Source of the DNA: JBAWAP01 sp049589355
Lineage (GTDB): Bacteria; Chloroflexota; Anaerolineae; VGOG01
Direction: 5' to 3'
Assembly: GCA_049589355.1 (NCBI GenBank)
Contig: JBAWAP010000384.1
Coordinates: 1 to 64,000 of the forward strand
DNA: 64,000 nt
Of this stretch, positions 45,585 to 54,286 are shown in pieces (within the stretch, counting starts at the first letter, position 1; each line of letters begins with the position of its first letter). The position numbers and the translations under genes were made by a program. The notes below the pieces were generated by a model. That model searched no databases. It was not told the origin of the DNA and saw only the letters and a program-made list of their open reading frames with translations.

Positions 45585-47041
45585 AGCAACTCCAGCAGTC
45601 TCCTGACCCCTATCGGGATCAGGTCACCGGCCGCGCCGCTTCCAATGGCATCCATCCCCACAAGATAGAGACCCTCGATGGGCGTGCGAGGATCCAAACG
45701 CATATCCCCTACCTGTCCGAAGGTCTGGGCGCATCCGGCCCCGGTCCAACCTCCCAGGAAAAACATGGGCACCATCATCTCGGCGATTTCGTCCAGGTGG
45801 GGAAAGAAGGCCCTCAGGTCGGCCATGGCCAACTCGAGCTCCGCCCGCCAGTCTTTGGAGAGCAAGGGGAGGAAGACGTCCACCGTATGTCTTCCCGGCG
45901 GGGCGACACCTGGGTCGAAGAAGGTTGGGGCAAACAGGCCCACCACCCGGTCGGTGCCTGTCGTCATGAGCATCGGCACGCCCTCCCAGAGGGGCTCGGT
46001 GGTGCCCAGAATGATGGCCACGCACTCCAAGGGGATGAACCCTTCGATGCGCTCCACGTAATCGGGGGGCAAGTTCTCCCTCCCAACGAGGTTTATCAGC
46101 CCCCTGACTCCGCCGTTGTGGATGACCACATCGGCCGCCACCTCATCGCCATTGGCCAAGATCACCCCCCTGGCTCGCCCATCCTCAAGCAGGAGGCTAG
46201 CTACCTCCGTACGAGTGAAGATCTCACCATCGTGGGCCTCGATCACTTTGGCCAGGGCCTCGATGATCGCCCTCACCCCTCCCACGGGAAAGGCGAATTC
46301 CAGCCCAGCGGCCCGCGTATCCATAGTGATTTGAACATACTCGCTGGCAGGGAAGTCCTCGGCCCTCACTCCTGAGGCCGTGCCCACGATGGTGTCGAGT
46401 ACTGCCATCAGGTCATCGTTCTGGACGTATCTCCCCACGTAATCCGTGGTGCTCATATCGTGGGGTGCGCCCTTCTTCCCTTCGATGAGGGCACGCAGGA
46501 AGCCTCGCATGTCCTCACGGGAGAGCATCTGGTCCAGCGAGGAATAACGCCGTCCGTCCTTGAACCATATCCCGGACTGCTGGGCCGCACCTTTCTCCCT
46601 GAGGGTGATATACCGGACATCGGCGCCCACGTCTTTCAGGAAGCGGCCGATGTTGCACTGCTCGCCCAGGGAGGTCCAGGCGGCGGTGGTGACGGCGTAG
46701 CCGTGGTAATCGAGCTCGGTATAGCGCCCGCCGATGAAGGAGAGCCTCTCGAAGACACCCACCTTTCGGCCCTCTTTGGCCAGCCAGCCGGCAGCCATCA
46801 GCCCCCCTATGCCCGCGCCGACGACCACGACATCGTAGCGGTCTTGATACTTGGCCTTGGACAGTTCGATAGGAGACGCGGGGACGAGGCAGCGGTTCGG
46901 GCAGGCGAAGAAGCAGATATTGCAATCGTTGCAGCGCTCCTCATCCACCCTGGCCCAACCATCGGAGGAGATAGCATCCTGGGGACAACTCAGCAGGCAA
47001 TAGCCGCAGCCGGTGCAATTCTCCATCTCAACTTTCATCAC
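45581..47041 (-). CDS. Ferredoxin-FAD oxidoreductase
   Basis: The 486-residue protein has two N-terminal 4Fe-4S motifs (C9, C12, C15, C19; C37, C40, C43, C47) followed by an FAD/NAD-binding amine-oxidase/phytoene-desaturase-like fold starting with VVVVGAGIGGLMAA (about 71-84). C-terminal GLYLVGMDAIGSGAAGD is the second FAD contact. Such proteins are often encoded next to tungsten aldehyde oxidoreductases and may pass electrons from ferredoxin. Here the AFOR gene lies upstream, separated by the ATPase/TOPRIM pair. Electron partner is an inference. Confidence 0.85.
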   Translation of the reverse strand: MMKVEMENCTGCGYCLLSCPQDAISSDGWARVDEERCNDCNICFFACPNRCLVPASPIELSKAKYQDRYDVVVVGAGIGGLMAAGWLAKEGRKVGVFERLSFIGGRYTELDYHGYAVTTAAWTSLGEQCNIGRFLKDVGADVRYITLREKGAAQQSGIWFKDGRRYSSLDQMLSREDMRGFLRALIEGKKGAPHDMSTTDYVGRYVQNDDLMAVLDTIVGTASGVRAEDFPASEYVQITMDTRAAGLEFAFPVGGVRAIIEALAKVIEAHDGEIFTRTEVASLLLEDGRARGVILANGDEVAADVVIHNGGVRGLINLVGRENLPPDYVERIEGFIPLECVAIILGTTEPLWEGVPMLMTTGTDRVVGLFAPTFFDPGVAPPGRHTVDVFLPLLSKDWRAELELAMADLRAFFPHLDEIAEMMVPMFFLGGWTGAGCAQTFGQVGDMRLDPRTPIEGLYLVGMDAIGSGAAGDLIPIGVRRLLELL

Positions 47042-47139
47042 TATCCCCCTCCCACAAGTCCTCAGCCACCCATGCCAATCCCAACTCCTCCAGCTTCTTC
47101 CGGCTTGGCTTGCCAGTGGACAACTTGCCTGCCTTCTCT
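47028..47139 (-). pseudogene. C-terminal remnant of a second aldehyde oxidoreductase
   Basis: Directly after the stop of the TOPRIM-like gene the frame encodes KLSTGKPSRKKLEELGLAWV then AEDLWEGD and a stop at 47028. This matches the end of the intact AFOR (ATGKPTREVLERLGLGFAAD). The two are clearly diverged, so the remnant comes from a different AFOR copy. Its end overlaps the FAD oxidoreductase start by 14 bases, the arrangement expected of an original AFOR-FAD operon. Confidence 0.75.
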
Positions 47140-47799
47140 CTATTCACATTGGGCTTCCACTTCCAGGGCAAACCGCTCAGCCTCGCCGCAAATACCCCGT
47201 ACCCGATCAAAGCGGGCCACCACTTGAGGAGCCAGATGAATATCGTACTGGCGGGTGGTAGGTTTTTTGATCTTACCGTCAGACGTTCGCTTCAACTGAA
47301 AGCCCAAGTCGCTGAAATTTGCCAGCCGTTCTAGTGGTTCCAGATCACATTCGAGCAAGCTGTCTCCACCAGCAATCGCTGCGCAGACCCAGGCGTCACT
47401 GGTTTTGGATGGCACGGCTATAATGGCATTAGGAGGAAGTTGACCACCAGCCCATTGGATGACGAGACCACGCAAAGCATTGGTAGTGTCGGAAGCGGGA
47501 GGACACGGTCGTTCCAGATTGATCGCGGGGTTGTGGGCAATGCTCGCGTCTATGTGAATCACCAACAGATCAATAGGATCACCGTATTCTTGCATAAACT
47601 GGATCAAACGGGGACCATAGCGTTGACACCAGCGCTTTACACCTGCCCATCCCGTCACAGCGTCTCCTGCACTGGCGGACAGTTCATCAATAGGGGGATG
47701 AATGCGTCGAACCCCCTCAACAGCCGGGCAGAGCTTTTTGATAACAGCCTCGAAAACGGGGAAATCCCGCGTCCCTTCTACGACGATGCCAGCGATCAT
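47140..47799 (-). CDS. TOPRIM-like (DUF4276-type) protein
   Basis: The 219-residue protein begins MIAGIVVEGTRDFPVFEAVI, with E8 placed as in the TOPRIM Glu, and has DLLVIHIDASIAHNP (D84) as the TOPRIM Asp strand. DUF4276 and related TOPRIM-like nuclease proteins pair with AAA ATPases in defence systems such as AbiL-like and PARIS-like ones. The C-terminal half (PPNAIIAVPSKTSDAWV) resembles DUF4276. ATG 47799 is preferred over an upstream Met at 47832 that overlaps the ATPase gene. The pair is ten bases apart. Confidence 0.6.
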   Translation of the reverse strand: MIAGIVVEGTRDFPVFEAVIKKLCPAVEGVRRIHPPIDELSASAGDAVTGWAGVKRWCQRYGPRLIQFMQEYGDPIDLLVIHIDASIAHNPAINLERPCPPASDTTNALRGLVIQWAGGQLPPNAIIAVPSKTSDAWVCAAIAGGDSLLECDLEPLERLANFSDLGFQLKRTSDGKIKKPTTRQYDIHLAPQVVARFDRVRGICGEAERFALEVEAQCE

Positions 47800-47809
47800 G
47801 GTCTTTATC

Positions 47810-49039
47810 CTATAGCAGCCTGGGCACGCCACCCAGTCGCCCCATCACCCATAGCTCGGAAAGCGTAACGTGCTTCTGCTCCAGCTCTTGCAGCAGAGCC
47901 TCTGTCACCCGTAGGGGCTTAATTTGAGTCATACCTTCGTGGCGGTCTACAGTGAACAACCGGATGCGTTCATCGCGCAGGTTGAGACCATCCAGCACCA
48001 TTGGGTTATGAGTAGTGAGGAGCACCTGCCGTTGATTTTCCGATGCCAATACCTGCTCGCAGAACAGTTTCGTCAAGGCGCGTGCCAGCAGAGGGTGCAT
48101 CGCTTGATCAAAGTTGTCAATCGCCAGCAAACGAGGCGCTCCGGGGTGTAGTGCCAACACCAACGTGAATAGCACGTACATCGCACCTTCGCTGGCGTCA
48201 TAGCCCGATAAAACGTTTCGTCCTTCCCGCATCCAGGTATCTTGGAAACGAACAATCAAGCGGGTAGCGGGAACACTAGGAGAGAGAATCTGTCGCGAGG
48301 GAGGACCGACAGAAATGCTTGCTACCCAGTCCAGTAGCTCCTGTAACTCATCCAATTCGAGGCTGCCGAACGTTCTTGCACGCGGATCGAGCAGGGTTTC
48401 AATAGCTTCAGCGAGTTGGCCACCAAAGAGTCCAACCGGAACGCGAGGGGCCGGGTCGGGGGCAATGCCGCGTAGGATCGGCGTTGTCGGTGCAAAGATA
48501 GCAAAATCTTCCAGCACCGACAACAAGGCAGCCGGTGCTCCCTCACATGCCTCATGTCCCCGAACAAGGGCGGCGAAACCTGTATCAGGACGCATTGGGT
48601 ACTCAGTACGCCGAGCACGTTGGCCCAACGAGGCCCCTCGTGGCGAACGCCCCATGACTTTGCGATTGCCACGGAGTATACTTTCTGTCATGTATTCCCA
48701 GGCCGGTTTGGGTTCTTCAATAATGTTATCTAAACCCACTTTGTAGGTGGCGCTCTCTTCGGCTGTTCTCCATGTAGCCGAGAGGGTGATGAAACGGCGA
48801 TATTTTTTCTCCCTTTGAGAGAATTTGTATAACGCAGGCACACCAGGCCGCACACCACGCCGCAGTAGCGCCAGATCATCCACCCGACCAGCGGCAGCAG
48901 CACCCAGCACACCCAAAGCTTCCAGGAAATTACTTTTACCGCTGCCGTTGGCGCCGACGAATACATTGACTTGACCCAACTCCAGATTCTCAAGTTCCCA
49001 GATTGACTTGAATCCTTCTACGTTAATGGTGTGTAACAT
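47810..49039 (-). CDS. AAA (AAA_21/OLD-like) ATPase
   Basis: The 409-residue protein has an SMC/OLD-like ATPase fold: Walker A GANGSGKS (29-36), a Walker B-like LLAIDNFD (308-311) with Asn in place of the usual Glu after the first Asp, and H-loop TTHN (H344). An ABC-type signature is degenerate (LSGYDASEGAMYV). Such ATPases form two-gene defence modules with a nuclease partner; the next gene is TOPRIM-like, so that is likely here. GGAGG precedes ATG 49039; the longer frame to 49177 has no site. Confidence 0.75.
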   Translation of the reverse strand: MLHTINVEGFKSIWELENLELGQVNVFVGANGSGKSNFLEALGVLGAAAAGRVDDLALLRRGVRPGVPALYKFSQREKKYRRFITLSATWRTAEESATYKVGLDNIIEEPKPAWEYMTESILRGNRKVMGRSPRGASLGQRARRTEYPMRPDTGFAALVRGHEACEGAPAALLSVLEDFAIFAPTTPILRGIAPDPAPRVPVGLFGGQLAEAIETLLDPRARTFGSLELDELQELLDWVASISVGPPSRQILSPSVPATRLIVRFQDTWMREGRNVLSGYDASEGAMYVLFTLVLALHPGAPRLLAIDNFDQAMHPLLARALTKLFCEQVLASENQRQVLLTTHNPMVLDGLNLRDERIRLFTVDRHEGMTQIKPLRVTEALLQELEQKHVTLSELWVMGRLGGVPRLL

Positions 49040-49064
49040 ACTCCACCTCCTGTGGGAGAATAGT

Positions 49065-50912
49065 TCAAGCTGCGTTCCACAACTCGTCAGCAGCGAAGCC
49101 CAAGCCCAGCCTCTCCAGCACCTCTCGCGTGGGCTTGCCCGTTGCCGGATCCCAGTCCCTGGCCTCGTAGTACTCACCGAGCATCAGTTCCAGGTCAGGC
49201 ACGTGGCCCTGGGTCCCACCCTCGGAGAGGGGCTGCAAGACCAGTTTGGGCAGCCTGTCGTCGGCACGGGTCAGCCCCAGGCGATGGTTGAAAGCCCGTT
49301 TCAGGTTCCAGATGCGCTCGCCCGCGAGCAGCATGTCGTCAGTGGTCACCTCCCAGCCAGTGGCTGTTGCCAGCAGGTCAATATAGCTCTGGGCGGGGGC
49401 ATTGGAGAAGTAGCACACGACGAGGGAGTTGCAGAAGCTACGCCAGTCCTGATGGCGAGCCACAATCTGGGCCTTGCCCTCCATCTGAAAACGGTCGGTC
49501 ATAGGGATTCCCAGCTCTTCCAGCGATCGTCCGCTCTCCACCCAATACATGTCGCTCTGATTGTGGCTTCCCCCAAGAGGTGAGGTGGCGTAGACCAGGG
49601 CCATGGCCGAAAAAGCGCGGGGATCGTGCATGCCCAACTCCAGGCCATTGACCTGGACGGCCAGTTCCTCCGCTCCATACTGCTGACCCAGCCATCGTGA
49701 GCCCTCGGCCAAGGCGTCACCCAAGCTCTCCCTTCGTGCGATCATCCCGATCAGTTCGGCGACTGTGTCCGGATCGCCCCATCGCAGAGCCAAGCCGCTC
49801 GTCTCGGCAGGGCCGATGATGCCACACTCGAAGAGGTGATGGGCGAAGGCGATGGTGGAGCCAGTGCTGATGGTGTCCAGGCCGTAGGTGTCGCAGAGGT
49901 GGCCCAGATAGGTGACGGCAGGGAGGTTGTCAATGAGCAATATGGTGCCCAAAGCAGCCACGGTCTCGTACTCTGGCCCCTTGGTCTCCGCTAGCTTATA
50001 CTTTCCCTCTTTAACCTCCACCTTGCGTCCGCAGGCGACGGGGCAGCCGTAGCAGGTGGAGTAGCCGGTGAGGATCGTCTCGCCCATTGTCGAGCCACTG
50101 AGAGCTTCCGCCTCGGGAAATTCCCCTTCGGTAAAATACCGGTTGGGAGGGCTCCCCAAGAGCATGAGGTAATCGAGAGTTCCGGCTGTTCCCGTGACCC
50201 GAAGCGCCTCGGTGAGGGAATCGTCCTTGAGGACACTCAGCATCTCCCGGACGAAGGTCTTAAAATGCTCCTCCTCAGCCAAAGGCACCTGTCCATTGCC
50301 ACGCACGGCCACGGCTTTGAGGTTCTTGGAGCCCATGACCGTACCCATGCCGGTCCGGGCTGCTGCTCGCCCCTTGTCGCTGATGATGGCCGCGTACTTG
50401 ACCAGGTTCTCACCAGCCGGGCCGATGCAGGCCACTCTGGTCTTAGCGTCGCCCATTTCCTCCCTGATAGCTTCCTGGGTCTCGAAAGTACCCTTGCCCC
50501 AGAGGTGCTTGGCGTCCCGAAGGGTGGCCTTGCCATCGGCGATGTGAAGGTACACAGGCTCCGGCGCTTTGCCCTTGATGATGATGCCATCATAGCCAGC
50601 GAACCTCAACTCGGGGCCGAAAAAGCCACCAGCATTGGCCTCGCCCCAGAGGCCGGTGAGGGGCGAACGGGCGCAGACCACAAAGCGACCGCAGGAGGGG
50701 GCGCGGGTGCCCGTGAGTGGGCCGGTCATGAAGAACAGCGGATTCACGGAATCTAACGGATGAACGGAAGCATCGAGCATGTCGTAAATGTAGCGGCAGG
50801 CCAGCCCGCTGCCGCCGATGAATTGGTTGGCGTAGTTTTCGTTCAAGGGTTCGTCCTCGATCTTGCCACTGGTCAGATCAACGACCAGTAGTTTGCCCAT
50901 GTAGCCGTTCAA
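49065..50912 (-). CDS. Aldehyde:ferredoxin oxidoreductase
   Basis: This tungstopterin enzyme oxidises aldehydes to acids with ferredoxin as acceptor. The 615-residue protein has the N-terminal LLVVDLTSGKIEDEPL and CGRFVVCARSPLTG, the cluster motif CYGCPVACGRK (about 287-297) with the fourth ligand probably in SFCNSLVVC (about 500), and the pterin-binding GSHNQSDMYW region. The start is TTG 50912 with AAGGAGG upstream. It belongs to an operon beginning at about 53010, with Fe-ADH and two small genes upstream. Confidence 0.92.
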   Translation of the reverse strand: MNGYMGKLLVVDLTSGKIEDEPLNENYANQFIGGSGLACRYIYDMLDASVHPLDSVNPLFFMTGPLTGTRAPSCGRFVVCARSPLTGLWGEANAGGFFGPELRFAGYDGIIIKGKAPEPVYLHIADGKATLRDAKHLWGKGTFETQEAIREEMGDAKTRVACIGPAGENLVKYAAIISDKGRAAARTGMGTVMGSKNLKAVAVRGNGQVPLAEEEHFKTFVREMLSVLKDDSLTEALRVTGTAGTLDYLMLLGSPPNRYFTEGEFPEAEALSGSTMGETILTGYSTCYGCPVACGRKVEVKEGKYKLAETKGPEYETVAALGTILLIDNLPAVTYLGHLCDTYGLDTISTGSTIAFAHHLFECGIIGPAETSGLALRWGDPDTVAELIGMIARRESLGDALAEGSRWLGQQYGAEELAVQVNGLELGMHDPRAFSAMALVYATSPLGGSHNQSDMYWVESGRSLEELGIPMTDRFQMEGKAQIVARHQDWRSFCNSLVVCYFSNAPAQSYIDLLATATGWEVTTDDMLLAGERIWNLKRAFNHRLGLTRADDRLPKLVLQPLSEGGTQGHVPDLELMLGEYYEARDWDPATGKPTREVLERLGLGFAADELWNAA

Positions 50913-50929
50913 GTCGTCCTCCTTGATTG

Positions 50930-50998
50930 GTTAACGAGTAACAAGGTAACGAGTCAATGAGGCCCTTGTCAACTCATACCTCGTTGACTCATCAACTC
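50930..50998. repeat. TAACGAG-type repeat, copy 4
   Basis: TAACGAGTAACAAGGTAACG units and inverted copies (CTCGTTGACTCATCAACTC) fill the gap between the AFOR and ADH genes. Confidence 0.8.
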
Positions 50999-50999
50999 C

Positions 51000-52142
51000 C
51001 TAGAAGTCAATGGCCCTGCCCTCGAAGGCATATCGGTAGAGCCTCTCGAACTCCTCCGCGCTGGGGATGCGGGGGTTGCTGAAAGTGGCGTTGTCGCCCT
51101 CGGCGTTCTCGATCAGCTTGGGTAGGGCGGCCTCGAAGTCCTCCTGGCTGATTCTCAGCTCGCGGATGGACGTGGGCTGTTCGATGCGCCGGGCCAGCTC
51201 CCGGATGGTCCTCACCAACGCCTCCGGAGAGGGCTCCAGGCCCAGGAAATGGGCGATCTCGATGTAGCGGCTTCCCTCCTGGTTAGCTGTGAACTCGGTG
51301 GTGTAGGGCAGGAACAAGCCGACGGCCCGGCCGTGGGGCACGTGAAAGACAGCTCCCAGGGAATGGCCCATCCCATGGGCCAAAGTGGCCCAGGAGTTAC
51401 CGAAGCCCAACCCGGCGATGGTGGCCGCGATGTGCATCTTCCCCCTTGCCTCCTCGTCGCCCTCGTAGGCTCGGGGAAGGTGATCGAAGATCAGTTGAAT
51501 GGCCTTGAGGCACAATCCGTCACAGAAGTCGTTGTGGTAGATGCAGGTGTAACCCTCCACGGCGTGAGTGAGGCCGTCCATGCCGGTGTCAGCCGCCAAG
51601 CGAGGGGGGAGCTCGGCCACCAGGCTGGGGTCAACGATGGCCATGTCAGCCATGACCTCGCGCGAGCCCAGGGCCAGCTTCCTCCCCTCCTTCACATCGG
51701 TCAAGACCACGGCCCATGTGACTTCGGCCCCGGTGCCAGAGGTGGTGGGGATGGTGATGAGGCGGGCCTTTTTGCGCAGGCCCAAGGTCTCCATGGGATT
51801 TATCTCATCGGGCTCCATGTCCGGCCGCTCGTAGAGCACCCACATAGCCTTCGCCGCATCCATCGGTGAGCCGCCACCCAGTCCGACGATCCAATCCGGC
51901 TGGTAGGCAAGCGCGGCCTGCGCTCCCCGCTTTACCATCTCCAGGGAGGGGTCAGGCTCCACCTCGGCGAAGACTCGCGTCTCGATCCCCGCCTCCTTGA
52001 GGTGGCCAATGACCCTGTCCACGAAGCCTAGCTTCACCATGTTCTGATCGGTAACGATGAGAGCCCGCTTCCCCTCGATCTCACTCAGGTAGCTCAGGGC
52101 ATCCTCGCCGAAGACGATCTCTGGACTGTTAAAGAACCACAT
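51000..52142 (-). CDS. Iron-containing alcohol dehydrogenase
   Basis: The 380-residue protein is a group III alcohol dehydrogenase interconverting aldehydes and alcohols with NAD(P)H. The nucleotide loop GGGSPMDAAKAMWV (about 94-107), TTSGTGAEVTW, the metal His residues in THAVEGY and HGMGHSLGAVFHVPHG are present. Together with AFOR, it would link alcohol, aldehyde and acid. AGGAGAG precedes the ATG. Confidence 0.93.
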   Translation of the reverse strand: MWFFNSPEIVFGEDALSYLSEIEGKRALIVTDQNMVKLGFVDRVIGHLKEAGIETRVFAEVEPDPSLEMVKRGAQAALAYQPDWIVGLGGGSPMDAAKAMWVLYERPDMEPDEINPMETLGLRKKARLITIPTTSGTGAEVTWAVVLTDVKEGRKLALGSREVMADMAIVDPSLVAELPPRLAADTGMDGLTHAVEGYTCIYHNDFCDGLCLKAIQLIFDHLPRAYEGDEEARGKMHIAATIAGLGFGNSWATLAHGMGHSLGAVFHVPHGRAVGLFLPYTTEFTANQEGSRYIEIAHFLGLEPSPEALVRTIRELARRIEQPTSIRELRISQEDFEAALPKLIENAEGDNATFSNPRIPSAEEFERLYRYAFEGRAIDF

Positions 52143-52151
52143 GCTTCTCTC

Positions 52152-52430
52152 CTAAGACTGATCCCGATACCAGGCCGGGTTGACGTAGATCACTGAATGG
52201 ATAGCCTCAATGGGATACACCTTGAGTGCCTTGCCAAGGGCAGTCCGGATGGCCTCCTGATCGGGGGCTTCCCAATCACAGAACAGCTTGTTCGCCTCTG
52301 ACGTGTACCAACTGCTGATCCACTCCACCCCTGGCTTAAGGCGGGCCACTACCTGCTTCGCCAGGTCAACGAGTTGGTCCTGCGAGATCTCCTCCGCGGC
52401 CACATTGTGAATTACGATAAACCTTGCCAT
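52152..52430 (-). CDS. DUF4242 small protein (SCO4226-like)
   Basis: The 92-residue protein has the ferredoxin-like alpha+beta fold of the DUF4242 family (VEWISSWYTSEANKLFCDWE; YPIEAIHSVIYVNPAWY). The reference member SCO4226 binds nickel. The ligands cannot be placed here. AAGGAGGGAG lies before the ATG. It is nine bases from the ADH gene, so it belongs to the same transcript. Confidence 0.75.
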   Translation of the reverse strand: MARFIVIHNVAAEEISQDQLVDLAKQVVARLKPGVEWISSWYTSEANKLFCDWEAPDQEAIRTALGKALKVYPIEAIHSVIYVNPAWYRDQS

Positions 52431-52479
52431 TGCTCCCTCCTTCTTGGGTAGATCGCTTGACCTTTCCGACAGGCCAGCT

Positions 52480-52887
52480 CTAGGACGGAAACTCGGTCTC
52501 GATGTGGGTACAGCACTCCACCAGCTCCTGGGCGGCCTTGACGTTGCGCATGATCATGGCCATGTTGCCCTTGAGCTTTATCTGACGGGTCAGCAATCCC
52601 TGGATCACGTCCAGCTTCTTGGTAACCACCTTTTCCCAGACACTCAAGGGTGCTGCCATCCTGAACACCGGTTCCTTCTCACTCTCATCGGTGACCAGGT
52701 AGGCATCGCGACACTTGCCATGCCAGAGGTCCATGTAGTAGATGACAGGCCCCGTCATGCTGCCCTCGGGGGTGATAATGAAATAGAAATCCCCCTCCCA
52801 TTGCTCAGCCGCCTTGGCATACGGCTCGCTTTGATTGATATCAACCTGGAGCGCCTTGATCCATTCGTCCAAAAGAAACTTTGGCAT
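52480..52887 (-). CDS. SCP2 sterol-binding domain protein
   Basis: This 135-residue protein contains an SCP2-like fold with a hydrophobic tunnel that binds acyl chains or sterol-like ligands: WEGDFYFIITPEGS, then ITRQ-like LLTRQIKLKGNMAMIMR (about 100-116), the family hallmark. It opens the aldehyde/alcohol operon. AAGGAGG precedes ATG 52887, which is preferred over a Met 13 codons upstream. Confidence 0.78.
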   Translation of the reverse strand: MPKFLLDEWIKALQVDINQSEPYAKAAEQWEGDFYFIITPEGSMTGPVIYYMDLWHGKCRDAYLVTDESEKEPVFRMAAPLSVWEKVVTKKLDVIQGLLTRQIKLKGNMAMIMRNVKAAQELVECCTHIETEFPS

Positions 52888-52981
52888 TATCTTCCTCCTT
52901 GAAGTATTGTTATCATTCAGTACCACATCGAATTGAGAAAGGAACTAATTTCTTTGAAGTAGGGATTCCGCAACGTGGGAA

Positions 52982-53010
52982 ATTATACAACTGATGCGAG
53001 CAATGGTCAA
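52982..53010 (-). promoter_or_regulatory. Promoter of the aldehyde/alcohol operon
   Basis: On the minus strand TTGACC (53010-53005) and TATAAT (52987-52982) are 17 bases apart. It faces the SCP2 gene. Confidence 0.82.
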
Positions 53011-53025
53011 GGAAGAAGCAAGCGG

Positions 53026-53170
53026 ACTGCTTGAACGTAACTGCTCAGCCTTGCGAAGGTTTGAAGGCGAATTCACCTGGAAACGTGCCTGGTGAGCAAA
53101 ACTGCGTACACCTGCAAGCATGTTTGCAACCTTCGCAAGGCTTGGCTGAGCAGTCACGCTTGAACAGCAA
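53026..53170. repeat. Long inverted repeat (MITE-like)
   Basis: Left arm GCTTGAACGTAACTGCTCAG with CCTTGCGAAGGTT (about 53029-53073) pairs with AACCTTCGCAAGG and CTGAGCAGTCACGCTTGAAC (about 53124-53166). A smaller TCACC/GGTGA hairpin lies inside. No gene is contained. Confidence 0.75.
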
Positions 53171-53180
53171 CAAAAAAGGG

Positions 53181-53208
53181 CCAGCACAACTGAAGTGCTG
53201 GTTCTTTT
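53181..53208. terminator. Bidirectional terminator
   Basis: CCAGCAC pairs with GTGCTGG; T-runs follow on the plus strand (TTCTTTT) and, after CCC, on the minus strand (TTTTTT). Confidence 0.8.
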
Positions 53209-53229
53209 GCACCTTCCACCTTGAGAGAC

Positions 53230-53405
53230 TGGCGGTCAATGGCTGAAGCTGGCGCCTGATTCTTTTCAACTCACCAGCATCAAGCCAAATGCCAGCACAC
53301 GCAGCACACTCGCCAGATTCCTCCGCAACCACCCTGGCATACATCAACAACCACATCGTCTACCACCATCTCCGTCAGTCGAGTATCACAGGCCGGGCAT
53401 TTCAT
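53230..53405 (-). pseudogene. zf-TFIIB-type zinc ribbon gene with frameshift
   Basis: The gene starts with a strong AAGGAGG site and reads KCPACDTRLTEMVV, then VDVCQGGCGGIW, the first half of a zf-TFIIB ribbon. The expected continuation LDAGELKRIRRQL lies in another frame after an extra stretch of about 28 bases containing a second GGCATTTGG. A local duplication broke the frame. As it stands, it encodes about 41 residues. The 3' limit is uncertain. Confidence 0.7.
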
Positions 53406-53561
53406 TCATCTACCTCCTTCTGTGGAATACGGCCGTAGCAAGTCCACCTAGCGAAAAAGCTCAGGCGCGCCGTGCCCATCAATTCAACGTGCCCCACAAA
53501 GCCAAATCGTGGCGCGATACAAGGCCGCGAAGCGGCGTCGCCTGCAGCGAGAGCTAGCGCG

Positions 53562-54110
53562 CTAACGCTGCTTGATGGGGCCTGGGCGGTGCTCCTCACG
53601 CCCATCCACGTACACCGCCACCCACTGTGCCAGCCGCTTCCCCAACCGCCGGCAGGCGGCGATCTCTTCCTCGCGCTTCGGCTCACGGGCCACGACGGCC
53701 CCGTGGTGTAGCGTGAACGCCTCGCCGACGTAATCGGGGACGCCGAACACGAGAAAGCCAAAGTTCATCAGCATGATGTACAGCGAAAGGCAGGTCAGCT
53801 CCGCGCCGCCGCCCCACCCGCCCGAGGAGGAAAAGGCACACGCGATCTTGCCATCTACCTTGCCCCACGCTTTCGGCACGACCTCATCCCAGAAGCGCTT
53901 CATGCGCCACGACACGATGCCCACGTAAGTGGGGCTGCCCACCGCCAGCCCGTCACACCAGAAGACATCATCTGCAGATGCCTCGTCCACCGAAAGAAGC
54001 CGCACCTCGGTGCCCTCCACCTCCTCCGCTCCCTGGGCGACATAGTCGGCCATTTTGGCAGTGTTGCCGGTCTTGCTATCGTACAACACCAACACGTTTC
54101 CCACGTTCAC
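53562..54110 (-). CDS. Flavodoxin/WrbA-like protein
   Basis: The protein (182 residues) has an FMN-binding flavodoxin fold: LVLYDSKTGNTAKMA (about 8-22, phosphate loop), GLAVGSPTYVGIVSW (about 54-68) and FSSSGGWGGGAE (about 93-104). It may be an electron carrier or NAD(P)H:quinone oxidoreductase of the WrbA kind. The ATG at 54110 has GGAGG-like AAGGTGGGGAGG upstream. The 176 bases between it and the GYD gene hold nothing I recognise. Confidence 0.85.
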   Translation of the reverse strand: MNVGNVLVLYDSKTGNTAKMADYVAQGAEEVEGTEVRLLSVDEASADDVFWCDGLAVGSPTYVGIVSWRMKRFWDEVVPKAWGKVDGKIACAFSSSGGWGGGAELTCLSLYIMLMNFGFLVFGVPDYVGEAFTLHHGAVVAREPKREEEIAACRRLGKRLAQWVAVYVDGREEHRPGPIKQR

Positions 54111-54286
54111 CTCCCCACCTTCCCGAAAGCTAAAAATCGTAAAAGTGGAAGAAACCTGATGATGGGCCTATCGTTCTCCTCGGCCCACGCCGCGACCCCA
54201 TCGAGATCCGCGGAGTGCCGTCCAGATTGGGAACCCCCAAAGAGCCTTTCTGTCCTACGCGCTACCACCTGACGCCTGGATGTCTC

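Noticed and set aside
53402..53761. Long frame opposite to or overlapping the flavodoxin gene
   Set aside because: It is the out-of-frame shadow of the flavodoxin gene with biased composition and no ribosome site.
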